DNA of 64,000 nucleotides from Amphibalanus amphitrite (GCF_019059575.1 NW_024883061.1:62001-126000); one strand, 5' to 3'; numbered from the stretch's first letter, positions 22,193-34,617 are shown. The notes: generated from the letters alone by a model not told the origin. Numbers and translations are program-made.

Positions 22193-24749
22193 TTATTATT
22201 TTTTGAAAACCCGACATCGTCGCTATCTGCCAAAGCGGCTAAAGACATCCCCTGGACCATGAGAGTTGCCGAGCTGTTTGGCTGTCGTTGTAGCACGGTG
22301 TATGTGCCGCGGGAGATGCGATACGATCGATACGCCGTGGTGAAGACGGTCTGCCAACGGTTCGGTTACTAGTCCTCCACCGTGTATTGCTGGCCTGGTG
22401 AGCCTGCCATCAGTGGACAACAGTCAGAGATATCAGTCAGGAGTCCTAAGCAGTGATCCTCGCCATGTAGGTGATGTGTAACTCTATTACATTGTACACT
22501 TGTGCAGCATGCCACGTAATCTTCGCGTCACCCATACGACGTCGGAAACGCTACTGGCTGGTTACGAGCGGTCGCAAAACCAGTTTTGTCCTGTTTCCAG
22601 GGAAAACGTAATCATGCTGACGCGACTGCGTGATGTATGTAGTTGTAAAAATAATCCCGAGCCGCACTCGGTTATTGAAAATATTTCCAAAAACTGCGAG
22701 TGTATTACGCACTTCCGGATGGTAACAGTATCCAGCTCGAAATGTCAAAATACACTGGTATGCAATACACTGGTATGCCCCTCGTGACGCTTAGTCGAGA
22801 TGGGCTGAAAGTTGAAACAACAGCTATGTAAAGGCTGGGTCATTTTTTCCGTTCCGTATCTGTTCGAGTTTGATCGGCTTTCCGTTTTCCTGTGTATGGA
22901 TATTGCTCATATTTACGTAATTACGGAGCGAGCGAAGCGAGCGGAGTCTTACGTAGAATAACGGAAATTTCTGAGTATGAGCGGCCGGCCGGCCGGCCGG
23001 CCGGCCGTGCGGACGCTTTTGCGAGGCTTATATCTCAGCAACCACTTGACCGATTTACACGCGGTAATTTTTGTAGGGTAGCTTCATTCCTTCTACCAAG
23101 TATTGGACTATTCCTGATGCATGTGGGTGACCCCTTATGCACGTGCCACGTGCAAAACGAAGAGGTGTCCGTTTTGTAATTGTTGCAATATCTCGGTAAC
23201 TACTTGGCCGATTGCGCTGAAAGTTGGCATGTAGGTAGGCACCCACTAGGCACTGCATATCCATGTGTCAGAGTTGGGGCGCTGCTGCACGTGCGCACGT
23301 GCAGGGGTCGTTTCCAGATCTCGAGAACGGCTCGACCGATTGCGCTCAAATTTGGTACACAGTTAGGGACCGGTTAGTAGGGTGCCGTGCACAAGTCAGT
23401 TGGGACCCATTTTGCACGTGCGCACGTGCAGGGTGCCGCTTCCAGATCTCGAGAACGGCTGGGCCGATTGTGCCCAAATTTGGCACATCGCTAGAGACCG
23501 GTTAGAAGGGTGCCGTGCACAAGTCAGTTGGAGGTACCCCCTCGCAATTTCGCACGTGCAAGGCTCACCCTCTCGCTCGCTCCGTTAGTCGCCCCAAAAG
23601 GCGCTATACTGGTTGTAAGGTTTCCCTTAGATCAGTAGAGTTATTACGGAGCGAGCGAAGCGAGCGTAGTCTTTCCTTAGATTAACGGAAATTTCTGAGT
23701 ATGAGCGGCCGGCCGGCCGGCCGTGGTCACGCTTTTGCGAGGCTTATATCTCAGCAACCACTTGACCGATTTACACGCGGTAATTTTTGTAGGGTAGCTT
23801 CATTCCTTCTACCAAGTATTGGACTATTGCCGATGCATGTGGGTGACCCCTTATGCACATGCCACGTGCAAATCGAAGAGGTGTCACTTTTGTAATTGTT
23901 GCAATATCTCGGTAACTACTTGGCCGATTGCGCTGAAAGTTGGCATGTAGGTAGGCACCCACTAAGCAATGCATATCCATGTGCCAGAGTTGGGGTGCTG
24001 CCGCACGTGCGCACGTGCAGGGGTCGATTCCAAATCTCGAGAACGGCTGGACCGATGGCGCTCAAATTTGGCACATGGTTAGGGACCGGTTAGTAGGGTG
24101 CCGTGCAAAAGTCAGTTGGGACCCATTTTGCACGTGCGCACGTGCAGGGTGCCGATTCCAGATCTCGAGAACGGCTGGGCCGATTGTGCTCAAATTTGGC
24201 ACATCGCTAGAGACCGGTTAGTAGGGTGCCGTGCACAAGTCAGCTGGAGGTACCCCCTCGAACTTTCGCACGTGCAAGGCTCACCCTCTCGCTCGCTCCG
24301 TTAGTCGCCCATAAGGCGTTATACTGGTGGTATACAGTATAGCCCTTAGGGGGCACGCGCCACGCACACGTCCCTGCCGTCCATTGGGACCATAATTGAA
24401 GATTTTTTAGTCTATGAAGAACTGTGGGAGAAAGGGTCTATGGAGATCGGGAGAACTCACAGAGACGGCGTGTACCTAGGGGCAGTGACCACACGCCGTC
24501 TCTGTGAGTCAGGGCTGGGTGACTGGACTCACCGCACGCCCTCCACAGCCGGCTCGGTACCGATGGCTGGTGTCGTGTGCGTTCTGACCGCTCTGACAGC
24601 GCTCGGCTCTCTGCCGGTCGGTTACCGTAACATGTTGTCAGGGTAGCTTCTCTGACTAAATCACTATGATGTAATGTGAGTGACTCGCCGGTGAACTTCA
24701 GCGGAGTGCTGTCAGATGGTGAGCCGTGTAATTTTGGTAAATAGGGGTC

Positions 24750-24819
<70 letters not shown>

Positions 24820-26561
24820 TTAATGACACCAGTAGGCGACATCGGCACCAATCGCGCATTGTTAAAGTGTCCTCAAACCAACGGCTTCATATGAAGCAGT
24901 CATACATGTTTTCCTTGTCAGTGCTCAATAATTGTTTCTGTCATAGCTTGACTGTGACAATTGTAGAAAAAAAAACAATGTAAAGTATGTTCAGAAATAT
25001 TAACGCTACTCCCTGTCAGTGGCACCACTACCATGTCAACTGACGTGAGAAACCATAGTTCTACGCGAGTGTGGCTTCCCACTCAGCATTGTGAACCGCA
25101 TTGGATTACCTCATCGACGTGTCATTGCTCGTTCGTTCATTCATTCCACCGATCTGTCCGCCACCTACCACTTACAACTTCCCCCCGTCTCTCCGCCAGG
25201 TGGCGGGTCGGGCGGCGGCGCCGGCGGGCCCAGCGTTCTCTCGCGCTCGATGCAGCGGAAGCTGGTGACGATCGTCACATGTCAGCTGCTGGAGCCGGAG
25301 GGCCGCAGCCGGGCGCTGCGCGCGTGCCGCTCGCTGGGCGAACGGACCGTCACGGAGCTGATCCTGCATCACCAGAACCCGGCACAGCTGTCGGCCAACC
25401 TGTGGGCGGCTGTGCGCGCGCGCGGCTGCCAGTTCCTCGGGCCCGGTGAGCAGTGGGCGGACAGGGCGGCAGCGGGGTGGACGGACGGGCGGCAGGGGAA
25501 GATCGGCAGCAGCGGGATGGGGGGCACGGGTGGAGGATTGTGCTGGACTGGGGGTGCTCGAGCTCTCCCAATTCCACGCCGGCCACGCCGGCTTGGCTTT
25601 GGAGCCGCGGCCGGGCGGCGCGGGTCAAGGTCACCGCTAGGCGGCGGCGGATTTGCTGCGCCCGAGCACCCCCAGCTGGTCACAATTCTCCACCTATGAT
25701 GGGGGGGGGGGGGGCGATCGGTGGCAGCGACAGGGGACGGTAGTGGATCTCACGGTAGTATACTTTAGTGTCGTTGACGAATATCGGTTGGTGGGAAGTG
25801 ATAATGGAAATTACATGCTCCTTTACATTTTAAGTGTGTTTGTAACACAACAAGAAAAGGCCATATTCGATGTGCTCGCCAGTCACTTGCAACATTTCCT
25901 TATAGTGTTTACTAGCTGTTGTTGTTGAGACTGTGGAAATGAGTTCTTCCCGGACTTCCTTTGCGGATAGTGTTCTTCGAACTGGAAATAACTAGTATGA
26001 TAGAGTGTGGTCATTGATCAGCCTTCTGCATCGAAGTTGAGCAATGACTGTGCAAGTTTCCTGTTTGTAACCTAGAATCGCTGCGCTGAGACGGTTTCTG
26101 ATCACACGAATTGATGCCCTTTCTCAACACTGCGCGTATTGTGAAATCACACCAAACTCGAATCATAGCTATCTGAACCCAGGAATTCGGATAGCATGAA
26201 TGTAGTTAAGTAGCCGTCATCGGTTCTATTGTTTCGTGTCTTATCTGTTTTGCGCTGAAGTGCTTACTGGAGCTTCCTGGAAGTTTCCATTTTCCGTTTA
26301 GAAACACCCTTCCCCCGCCCAATACCTCGCCGTTCTCCTCCCGATGCCCCTCCCCCTGACGACCCCCCCCCCCCCGCCCCTGCAGCCATGCAGGAGGAGG
26401 TGCTGCGCCTGGTGCTGCTGGCCCTGGAGGAGGGGTACGCCCTCTCCCGCAAGGTGCTCGTCATGTTCGTCGTCCAGCGCCTGGAGCCGCACTTCCCGCA
26501 GGCGTCCAAGACCAGCATCGGTCACGTGGTACAGCTACTCTACCGCGCCTCCTGCTTCAAG
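20334..26561 (+). CDS. roq: Roquin (RC3H) E3 ligase/RNA-binding protein, 5' four coding exons
   Basis: Roquin binds stem-loop decay elements in mRNA 3' UTRs and recruits deadenylation factors; its RING is an E3 ubiquitin ligase domain. Exons 20334-20492, 21576-21762, 25200-25445 and 26386-26561 join in phase to 256 residues. The RING is the C3HC3D type special to Roquin: C14, C17, C32, H34, C37, C40, C49 and D52 (CPFDQ). Exon 2 holds [14 protein letters not shown]; exon 3 holds [27 protein letters not shown] and [16 protein letters not shown]; exon 4 holds [15 protein letters not shown] and [19 protein letters not shown] of the ROQ domain. The rest of ROQ, the CCCH finger and the C-terminal region are not found in the following 37 kb. 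The intron 1 acceptor is tandemly copied. Confidence 0.94.
21341..21575 (+). repeat. Tandem copies of the Roquin exon 2 acceptor
   Basis: CAG-TCGGTGATCGG-like words occur after 21347, 21390, 21459 and 21501 (spacings about 42-74 bp) and then the true acceptor and exon start TCTGTGATCGG at 21576. Spacers are CT-rich (TGACCTCTGACCCTG), giving each copy a polypyrimidine tract. Confidence 0.8.
21576..21762 (+). CDS. roq: Roquin coding exon 2
   Basis: Starts after GCCACAG with [19 protein letters not shown] and ends LKPLPP plus one base at donor CAG|GTGCGT. This is the RING-HEPN linker and start of HEPN. Confidence 0.93.
21763..22920. other. Roquin intron 2, 5' part
   Basis: Contains a C-run (22012-22030) and a (TTTA)n tract (22159-22196). 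No gene recognised. Confidence 0.5.
22921..23586. mobile_element. E-box-rich repeat with inverted ends, copy 1
   Basis: Begins TTACGGAGCGAGCGAAGCGA and ends TCGCTCGCTCCGTTA, so 13 bp are inverted at the ends (ACGGAGCGAGCGA). Next to the left end is a (CCGG)n stretch. The interior has subrepeats of about 118-120 bp with GAACGGCTNGACCGATTG and GCACGTGCGCACGTGC. Roquin intron 2. Open frames through it reflect subrepeats that are multiples of three and are not supported as genes. Confidence 0.7.
23643..24301. mobile_element. E-box-rich repeat with inverted ends, copy 2
   Basis: Direct tandem copy of the preceding unit, offset by 722 bp, with the same ends, a shorter (CCGG)n stretch and the same subrepeats. 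The two copies look over 90 percent alike. Confidence 0.75.
24302..25199. other. Roquin intron 2, 3' part
   Basis: Holds an (AT)n tract at about 24751-24817. An inverted 18-base pair, GAGAACTCACAGAGACGGCGTG near 24451 against CACACGCCGTCTCTGTGAG near 24490, forms a strong hairpin. No gene. Confidence 0.55.
25200..25445 (+). CDS. roq: Roquin coding exon 3
   Basis: Acceptor CCGCCAG, donor CCCG|GTGAGC. A Gly-rich insert ([10 protein letters not shown]) precedes the conserved [15 protein letters not shown] block. GC-rich with open frames on other strands that are shadows. Confidence 0.95.
25531..25695. repeat. Inverted repeat after Roquin exon 3
   Basis: GGTGGAGGATTGTG and GGGGGTGCTCGAGC near 25530-25563 are answered by GCCCGAGCACCCCC and CACAATTCTCCACC near 25660-25694. 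A hairpin of about 165 bp close to the exon 3 donor. Confidence 0.6.
25696..26385. other. Roquin intron 3, 3' part
   Basis: G-run at 25700-25713 and C-run before the exon 4 acceptor (26363-26375). No gene. Confidence 0.5.
26386..26561 (+). CDS. roq: Roquin coding exon 4 (ROQ core)
   Basis: Acceptor CCTGCAG, starts [16 protein letters not shown] and ends RASCFK at donor AAG|GTGCGT. Very strongly conserved with animal Roquins. Confidence 0.95.
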
Positions 26562-27006
26562 GTGCGTCCCCGGCCGAGTGGCGGTCGGGGTGGGCGGGAG
26601 GGGGACGGGGATGGGGCGTTCAGGCGCCTGGAGGAGCGAGAGATGTGGTCTGCATGCGATTGGATGTGTGATGTGCAGGGAAAATGGTTAGGTAAGATCC
26701 GTGGAAGCTGGTACTCGGATATGGATATTTCCTGAAGCTGCATTCACTTACCTACCCTTTCGCTCCCGACTGCGGGAGCCTGGCCACCGTTCTGGTTTGG
26801 TCTTCTGCTCTGGCTGCTCCTGGCCTTGGGACAGGCTGCGAACGGTTAGTGGCGGTGGTCGTGTTTCAGATCAGATGTATGTAATTTTGTGAGCGCAGCT
26901 GGACGTTGTTTGCTGTTCGGGAACCTCAACCTCCCGGGCTCCGACAGGAAATTCTGCCGTCTGCTTGGATTTTTAAAGAAATTTCCGAACTCTGGCAATG
27001 GTTTAA

Positions 27007-27553
27007 CCCGGCGGCCGCTGGGCCTCCGCGCCACCCGCCGGCCGCTGGGGGGGGGGGGGGGGGGCATATAGTTGCCCCCCCTTTACTTCCTTCTGCGACG
27101 ATATCGTCGCAACGCGATGAGATGGAGAGGCGAAACTTTGCACACATCTTCCTGAATGCCTAGCCGAGGTTGTGTCCAAATTTGGTGTCGATCCCATTCG
27201 AAATGACGTCACAGTGACGTCATAAGTGAAATTATAGATTTGCAAACTAGATGGAAGTGTAGTTAGATGTTTTAGGATGACAGCAGGTGCTGTCTAGTTC
27301 ATTTACAGTTGAGTTTCATGCTCAACGTCATCAGAAACGGTCCATATCGGAAAACGACAAAACTTTATGACGTCACTGTGACGTCATCTTAGGTGCTGCA
27401 ACTACCAAACTTTCCTCAAACATTGCCTAGGTATTCATTTGAAGCTATGCCAAGTTTCACGTTCGTAGCTCATCAGGTTTCGGAGATATTTCACAAAACG
27501 TAAAGGGGGGGGGGGCAACTTTATGCCCCCCCCCCCCCCCAGCGGCTCGTGGG
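27007..27553. mobile_element. TTAA-flanked G-tract foldback with four TGACGTCA sites
   Basis: TTAA at 27003-27006 and 27554-27557 flanks ends starting CCC. Both arms continue GCCGCT, a run of about 17 G, GCATAWAGTTGCCCCCCC and TTTAC. Weaker inverted similarity runs to the centre, including ATGACGTCACAGTGACGTCA in both arms. No coding region. TTAA with CCC ends is the piggyBac pattern, so a piggyBac-like MITE is the best guess. Confidence 0.8.
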
Positions 27554-27558
27554 TTAAA

Positions 27559-29422
27559 TGCCTGGATCTGCGCATTAACCCCTGATCGTCGGTTTTTCCC
27601 TCGTGAATACGTGCACTCGAAATCGTTAGACTTCATTTGGTCGAAAAACACGGGACAATCGGAGGTAGCGTGTTTATCACAACCAACAGGCAACCCAGCC
27701 GTCCCTAATAAGCAAATTTACGTAATGGTGCCCCCTGCCATTACGAACGCTTATCGTCGTTTAGCCTCCGCGCTCTGGCTCCCCTCATCGGCCCTTCATG
27801 ACGCCAGCTGCCGCTCATTTATCGTGTCCGCCAGCCGAGAAAGTCATGCTTTCCTTATCGGAACGTTTTCACTCGGCCGGCGTGCATGTTCGGTGAGGCG
27901 GGTTCTGGGCACGACAAATCGTCTGCCGTGACCAGGGATAGTGCTGTGGAAAGTCTGTGCAGTTTATGTTCTGCTGGTTGCCGTGGTTGTGTTGTAGACA
28001 TCGTCGTCCTTCTCTCAGCGAACCGGGTGGAATTGCTGCATTAAAGTGATATCATTCACTGCTTACTGGTTGGAAGGCTGGTGGCATGCAGACACGAGCC
28101 TGCAAACACGTATTTGATCACCTTGAGATTGTTTATCGAAGTGCGCTTAAGCAGTTGGCCATTTGGTCACATTTCCAACAAATTTCTGTTTGTGGCACAG
28201 TGTTAACACGAGCCTGCCGTCCTGCTGTCGAAGTTTGGAAATTCAGTCCTCGGGTTACCGAGTTCAGTCGGGTTGCTGGAGAGTCTCAGTTGCTTTACCG
28301 TTAGGCTGTTTCCTTCGGCTACGTCCTTCATGTGGCTGGTGTGCGATCGGCGGGGTCGTCAGGCGAACCAAGCACCTTCGGTTTTCAGCGTAGCACGGGT
28401 GCATCGTACCCGGGTAGCGAGGGAAAGAGCATAGGTGTAACGGGTGAACTGATCAGCAGGGTGACTGCTCCTTTCACAGGGCGAATAGTGCCATTGTTTA
28501 GGGAAGGCTGCGATGCAGGCTACAACCCTTGCGGGCTGTTGAACCATGAGCTCATGCTTAACACAGATTACCAATGTGTCGTTTTTCATACTACCTACAA
28601 TGTGAAACTTCGGCTCCTGATGTTTACAAGAGACCAGCAATGCTTACAATGTGATGTTACGTGTAGTTACGACTTCATTGAAAAATATCGTCCCTTATGA
28701 GGCTTTTGGAGTCGCACGCAAACCTACAAACAAGGAGCTGCATAGTGATAATTTTCCTCATACCTCCCCCTGATGGTTATGTCGGCAATATTTATCACTG
28801 CGCCCGTCCTCGCCAACATGTGAAATGTGCTCACCCATCCGTGGAACTTGATTAGTGGCATGTGTGGTGTGTTATATCCTTGTGAGGCGATGTTTTCAGA
28901 GAGAAAACGAATTATTTCCTTACGAAACCTTACATTGTTGACATTGGTGACATTTGAACGAATTATCAGCAGACTAGGTACCGTTACTGGTAACTCATGT
29001 CCGCAACATACTACACGATTCGATTCACTCTCCATTTCGTGGGTGTCACAATGGGAGCTGGGCTTCACCTTCACAATTTTATACGTGATAGTGCTGAAAT
29101 TGACAAGGTAAGATGCCGCACCATTTTGATATTTTACAAGTTGTACTCTTGACTGTCCGGCAGCCGTTCGCGTTTCTAACGTTGAGGCGTAGACCTGTGT
29201 ATACCGAGGTATACCGAGGCATACACAGGTCTGTGGATGAGGTAATCGGAACTCATCAATATCACTCTGCACTTGTCACCAGTGTCACCGCAGCGGCCAG
29301 TTTTGCCCCTATCAATTTACCATCAAACACAGCTACAGGAGCCCGTCATCCAGATGTGACTCGCCATTTCGAAACTGGTTGCTGCTCGCTCTTGAACCCA
29401 ACCTCTAGATACTGGAAGCCGT
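27559..29422. other. Downstream of Roquin exon 4, no gene seen
   Basis: Either Roquin intron 4 or intergenic. No recognisable exon. An inverted pair AGACCTGTGTATACCGAGGT / CGAGGCATACACAGGTCT lies at 29191-29231. Confidence 0.4.
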
Positions 29423-29689
29423 TTGCGAAATATAAACGGCGCTATGCAGCGAAGCAGTGCTGTTTCGGTTGGCGCGGCGGGCCGTAAAGTGGGGCCCGCG
29501 GCGGCGGCCGGGCCGTATCGAGGTCAGAAGGTCGCCAACAGTGCGCCCCGGCTCCGCACAGTCCGCGGCAGGTCGGCAGGGTATCGCCCGCCATCAAACT
29601 ACGATCGGCCGAATACATCACAGTTCCAAGAGCACATCCGGCGGTCCTTGGGCCGTGCCAGAATTAACCTAAACGACGCCGGCGACTGA
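29423..29689 (+). CDS. Possible small basic protein or exon, unrecognised
   Basis: An 88-codon frame ending RARINLNDAGD; a likely start is the second ATG (MQRSSAVSVGAAGRK). It is Arg/Ala/Gly-rich in the first half and less repetitive later (NYDRPNTSQFQEHIRRSLG), which looks more protein-like than the other GC-rich frames here. I recognise no family. It may be chance, or an exon of an unknown gene. Confidence 0.25.
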   Translation: MRNINGAMQRSSAVSVGAAGRKVGPAAAAGPYRGQKVANSAPRLRTVRGRSAGYRPPSNYDRPNTSQFQEHIRRSLGRARINLNDAGD

Positions 29690-30889
29690 GGCACTGTTTT
29701 CCCTGAACGGCGCGACGGCTCGCCCTCTGACACCTGGTCTGACCCCGGCTGTCCACGCTGGCCTGACCGGGTCGGTCGGTTGGGTCGGGTCGGGTCGGGT
29801 CGGGTCGGCTCGTCGCTCCGTGGCCGCACCGGGCGCCCGACGCTGCGCAATGCTGTGACGCCGCCTGCGTAACTGACGCCGCCGCCGCCGGCCGAGCGCG
29901 AAACGGCGACACACGCCCGCGCCGGGTTATGTGACGTCACCGGGCCACGACCCTGTGACGTCATCAGATCGTGGCCCCGTGACATCATCATATCTAGGTC
30001 CAATGTTGTCACCAGAGCACGGTTTTGTGACCTGATCGGGCCACGGTCCCGTGAAATATCACGCGCCCCGGGTGGGGTTGGCGAACCGCGTTACGCGAAG
30101 GCGAACCCTGCGCCGCTTCAGTGATGACCTTGCCAGCACTCGTTCACCTGAACCGTTTAGCAGGCTTTGTTTGCACATAGATCACTGGCCTGGGACGGGG
30201 TAGCGCCGATTGAAACGTTCTGCTAGTTCTCCCGCCGTGCTCATTTCACGTTGCGGTGGTGCTGCAGTTTATCTTTTTTTTTTCTAACTACACCGCCACC
30301 CATTAATAGGTGACCAGGAGTGCCCCCTCCCTCAGCCCAGCGACTCACAGAACCTTACTTTACCACCAGAGAAAACATAAAAATGGCAAAGTCGCGGCAC
30401 TCCCTGCTAAGAAAAGGAAAACAACTCAAAATAAGCAACCAGTCGGTAAGAGGAAGTATGGTTAGTTAGAAGAAAAAAAAACGGCAAAAGATGTCCCCGC
30501 TGAAAGCAGCGGGAGACTAAATCACTACTTCCAATACCATGTTTTATGATGTAAAAGAACACTCATTCAGGGTTAGTAAAGGGACACATACATACACACA
30601 AAGCACAGGTTCTGGTCAGTATTCTGCAAAAGGTCATGTGTGACCGGATGAACCCTTCCAGCTAAGCAGAGCTTGTTGCTGGTCGGGGTCACCGGTCACA
30701 ACGCCGTAAGGGTGGGTTCGGTGTAAGCCACAGTCACTATGGCTGACAGGCTACGCTATACGAGTAGGTGTTTGGAGGAGTTGAATAAAAAACTACAACG
30801 TGATACAACGCATGCATAGTATTCTATTTGAAAGTACCTTATTTATTTGCATATTTTACTATTGATTATTGAACTTATGTAAACAAAAG
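29690..30889. other. Noncoding stretch with (GGGTC)n
   Basis: (GGGTC)n-like tract at about 29778-29810 and TGACGTCA near 29931-29962. A Lys-rich stretch near 30390-30470 (AKKRKTTQNKQ in one frame, then GTAAGAG) could be a stray exon but is too short to support. A minus-strand AATAAA near 30840-30850 may serve the LINE. Confidence 0.4.
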
Positions 30890-33800
30890 CTACACAGGGT
30901 GTTCTAGGAAATACTCCTTACTTATTTTCTTTACTTGCAATTTAGACATGTTGATAATGCATTGAGCGTTAAATTGAGTTGCCATAATTTTATTCCAGAT
31001 GCGAGGCCCAAGCCATGTTACATTACGAGTGCAGTATAATCTTTTTATAAATGGTTCAATGAACTGTTGACGATTTCTGGTCCTTGAATCGCTAGGGTCA
31101 CTAAGGGTAAATAATCCACCAACAGATGATGGGAGAGAAAGAGAAAGTTTTCTGTGCATTAAGATAATAGCCTGCTGTTTTGCTATATTATGAACTTTGA
31201 GAAGCTTAAGGCTTTTGAAAATTTCCTCTGTGTGTGCTAAACGATGTTGATGAGTAATAATACGAATGGCTCGCTTCTGAAGCAACTCAATTTTGTTTAA
31301 GTAAGAAGGAAATGTAAATCCCCACACCACACAACAATAATTGATATATGGTAAGACCAGTGAATTGTACAAAAGAGTTAGCAAATGAGTATCAAGGAAA
31401 AATTTTGCTCTGCTCATTACCCCAATGTTACGACTGATAACTGTTGTTAAGTGGTCAATATGGAGATTCCATTTAAGGTTCGGATCTATAATCATTCCTA
31501 AGTACTTGACTGATTGAACAGCCTCAATAGGATCACCATTTAATGTTACATTAAGTTCTGCTGGATTGAGTGTATTATTGTAGATTTGATACACTGTTTT
31601 CTTTGTGTTGAGGCTAAGTTTATTTGCTTGCAACCACGTGCATATAATGGGCAATTCAACGTCAATCATATGTATTTTGAAGCTGGAACGCTGTTCCACC
31701 TTCAAAAATGAAGACTGTATCATCTGCATACAGTAAACATTGTGCTGTTTTACAAATATTTGGAAGATCATTTACATAAAGTAAGAAAAGCAAAGGACCA
31801 AGAATGGAGCCTTGGGGTACACCAATGTTTACATTTTCTATTGAAGATCTTGCACTGTTATATTCTACGCATTGTTTTCTATTAGTAAGGTAAGATTCTA
31901 TCAGGCTAAGTGCTTGCTCAACAATGCCATATTTGCTACATTTTCTTATTAGTATGTCATGATCTACAGTATCAAATGCTTTTTTTAAATCGATGTACAG
32001 AGCTATGGCAATGTTGCCTTTTTCAAATACTTTCATTATTGTATCCTGCAGGAGAAGTATGGGCATATATGTTGAAAGTGACTTTTGAAAGCCAAATTGG
32101 CTAGCAGACAATATATTATGTTGCAGGAGATATTCCATGAGTCTTTTGTGAATTATCTTTTCAACAAGTTTTGAGATATAAGGCAAAATACTTATTGGTC
32201 TATAGTTACACATGCTGCTTTTGTTGCCAGCTTTGTAAATAGGTTTGACAACTGCGATTTTCATGTTTTCTGGGAAGATACCTTTTTCCAAGCAGAGATT
32301 AACCAAGTGCACAAGTTCAGGTATTATTGTAGAGTAGGTAGACTTGAATATCTTTGCATTTATACCATCTATACCTGAGCCAACATTTTTCATGGCTTTG
32401 ATGATCGAGTTTAGCTCAGCTGAATTAGTAGGCTCAAATTTGGATATATGCTCAGCATGATCACTTATTATATAACTTAAAGGGTCAGTGTTGCTTGGAG
32501 GAATTTCATTTTTCAGTTTTTCACATATTGAAATGAAATATTTGTTAAATGAAGCAGCTATGTCATTTTCATCATCCAGTTGTGTACCATTTTCATTGAC
32601 AAAGCTACTGGGCAAGGACTGCCTACTGCATCCTCCCATGGCACATTTTTTCAAAAGCTCCCACATTTTCTTGGAGTTAGATTTATTTTCTTGAAATTGA
32701 TTTTGGAAATAATTTTTCTTTGCTACTTTTATGATAATGTTAAGGCAGTTCCTATGCCTATTGTAGGCAAGCTTATTCTCTGTGGTTGGGTTTTTATTTT
32801 TTTCTTTGTACAAAAACACTCTCCTATTGATAGATGTTAGTATTGCTGGAGTTATCCAGGGTTTTATAGCTTTACTTTTTCTTGTGCATTTTATTTCAGT
32901 GCTAAACATCTTTATTCCTGAGGAGTATGCATCTATGAGAATGTTTGAGGCAATGTTTGGATCTGTAGTTTGTGAGAAATTTTGCAGATGCTCAGTAATA
33001 TAGTCTTTGAGATTGTCCATTCTGTTTTCATTGAAGATGAGCTTATAAGTGTCATGTCTTTTGGCATCTTTGTGAGGGTAAGAGCAGGTAAAGATAGGAA
33101 AGTGATCAGAGAGATCTTCATATATAATCCCAGAGCAGGAGACCAGTTCAATATTGTTGCAAAAAATATTATCAAGCAGAGAACCCCTTTCATCAGAGAT
33201 TCTTGTTGTTTTAAAGATAGTTGGCCAGAAGCCATGAAAAGCAAGTGTATTGAAGAATTCTAATGTTTTGTTATTATTTGCAATATTGAAGAGGTCATGG
33301 TTAAAGTCACCTGCCAGGAAGGTTGTCTTATTCTCATGATTTATATTCTCAAGCAACGATTCAAGTTCACAACAAAAAATGTCACTGTCCAAGTCTGGAG
33401 GTTTGTATATAGCTCCAACAATGCATGTTGGATAACTATCGACTTGGCATTCTATGATAACTGATTGAGTACATTGTAGGGTTTTAATTTTAGATCTGAG
33501 TGAATGTTTAACTGATTCAGTATTTACATAAATTGCCACCCCACCTCCTATTTTGCCATTCCTGTTCTCAAAATAACCTGTATATCCAGGAAGTTGTCTA
33601 TTAGAAATTTGGTCGTCCGATAACCATGTTTCAGTGATGCAAATGATATGCCAAACACAATGACTTCTGGTCAAAAACAACTGAAGTTCTTCAAATTTAT
33701 CATTTGAGCAAATAGACCTGGCATTTATATGAATGATATTAAAAAAATAGTGTGATGATTTATTTGTATCAAACATTGACGGAAGGGAGAAATAGCCACA

Positions 33801-33926
33801 AGAGGATTGTAGGGTTTTAAAGCTGTTGTCATCAACCTGCAGTTCAGGTGAGGTGATATTGGCAAAGGGATTAAATTGTTGGCTATTTAGAGGTTCTGGG
33901 ATATCAGAACACTCTACGAGGTTCAT
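30890..33926 (-). pseudogene. LINE ORF2: APE endonuclease and reverse transcriptase, one frameshift
   Basis: First frame 31662-33926 (754 codons). Endonuclease motifs are NIIHINARSI, CITETWLSDD, GGGVAIYVN, LAGDFNHDL and LSDHFPIF. RT motifs are NYRPISILPYISKLVE, YIDLKKAFDTVDHDIL, GVPQGSILGPLLFLL and YADDT. Shortly after YADDT the frame meets a stop at about 31662. The RT thumb and C-terminal region (WLQANKLSLNTKKT, VKYLGMIIDPNLKW, ending LEHPV) continues in another frame to 30890, with about 110 bp overlap. One indel near 31670 explains this. Domain order fits the CR1/jockey/L2 group. Otherwise intact, so it is a young or recently broken copy. Confidence 0.9.
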
Positions 33927-34295
33927 GACAAATGACTAGGTATACTGTAATTTAGGTACTATACCTTGTTTTACGGATTTTCTGATAGGACAGACCAAGA
34001 GACCAAAAAAAGCAGGCACTCTCGGTACTCGGGGAAGCCCAGTTCAAGCGTTTTGTCAGAGGGGCCAGATAAAAGAAGAACTTTAGTAGTGGGATTTATT
34101 TTTACACTAATTTCAAGCTAATTTTTACTATAAACTGCAATACTTTGTAATGCTTGAAATGTTGAAACTACAAATGGAAACAAAATGGCTCAAACTCGAG
34201 CAGTGAGTTCTAACTTATTTTATAAATTAGTCTTCTAAACACACTTTTATTTGGAATGAGAAGATATGTATGTCACGTGACATATGCAACAGAGG

Positions 34296-34351
34296 CACAA
34301 TTAATCCAACCTTGAATTGCTGCCACAATTAATCCAACCTTGAATTGCTGC
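34296..34351. repeat. 28-bp perfect tandem duplication
   Basis: CACAATTAATCCAACCTTGA plus eight more bases occurs twice in direct succession between the LINE ORFs. The second copy is exact, so the duplication is recent. Confidence 0.85.
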
Positions 34352-34617
34352 TATTTGTGAATCACGTGGCGTGTGTACTATGATCTGTTGGTAAACAAAG
34401 GCTATGCATATTGATATAGGTACTGGAGGATAGATATTAGATATGTAGGTAGCTATGATGTTTGTTTATGTTTATGTAAGTCTGGAAGAGTATGCAGCAA
34501 GACCTCATTCAACAACAGAGTCAGGGTTATGTATACCAGATTATATGAAGAAAGTATAAAGGAACAGGTAATGTTGAGTGTTATGAACTTAAATGGAGAT
34601 TTGATTGCTTTTTTTTT

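Noticed and set aside
23263-24304. Repeated 65-80-codon open frames in both copies of the E-box repeat
   Set aside because: They follow the 118-120-bp subrepeat structure and have no start context or known domain.
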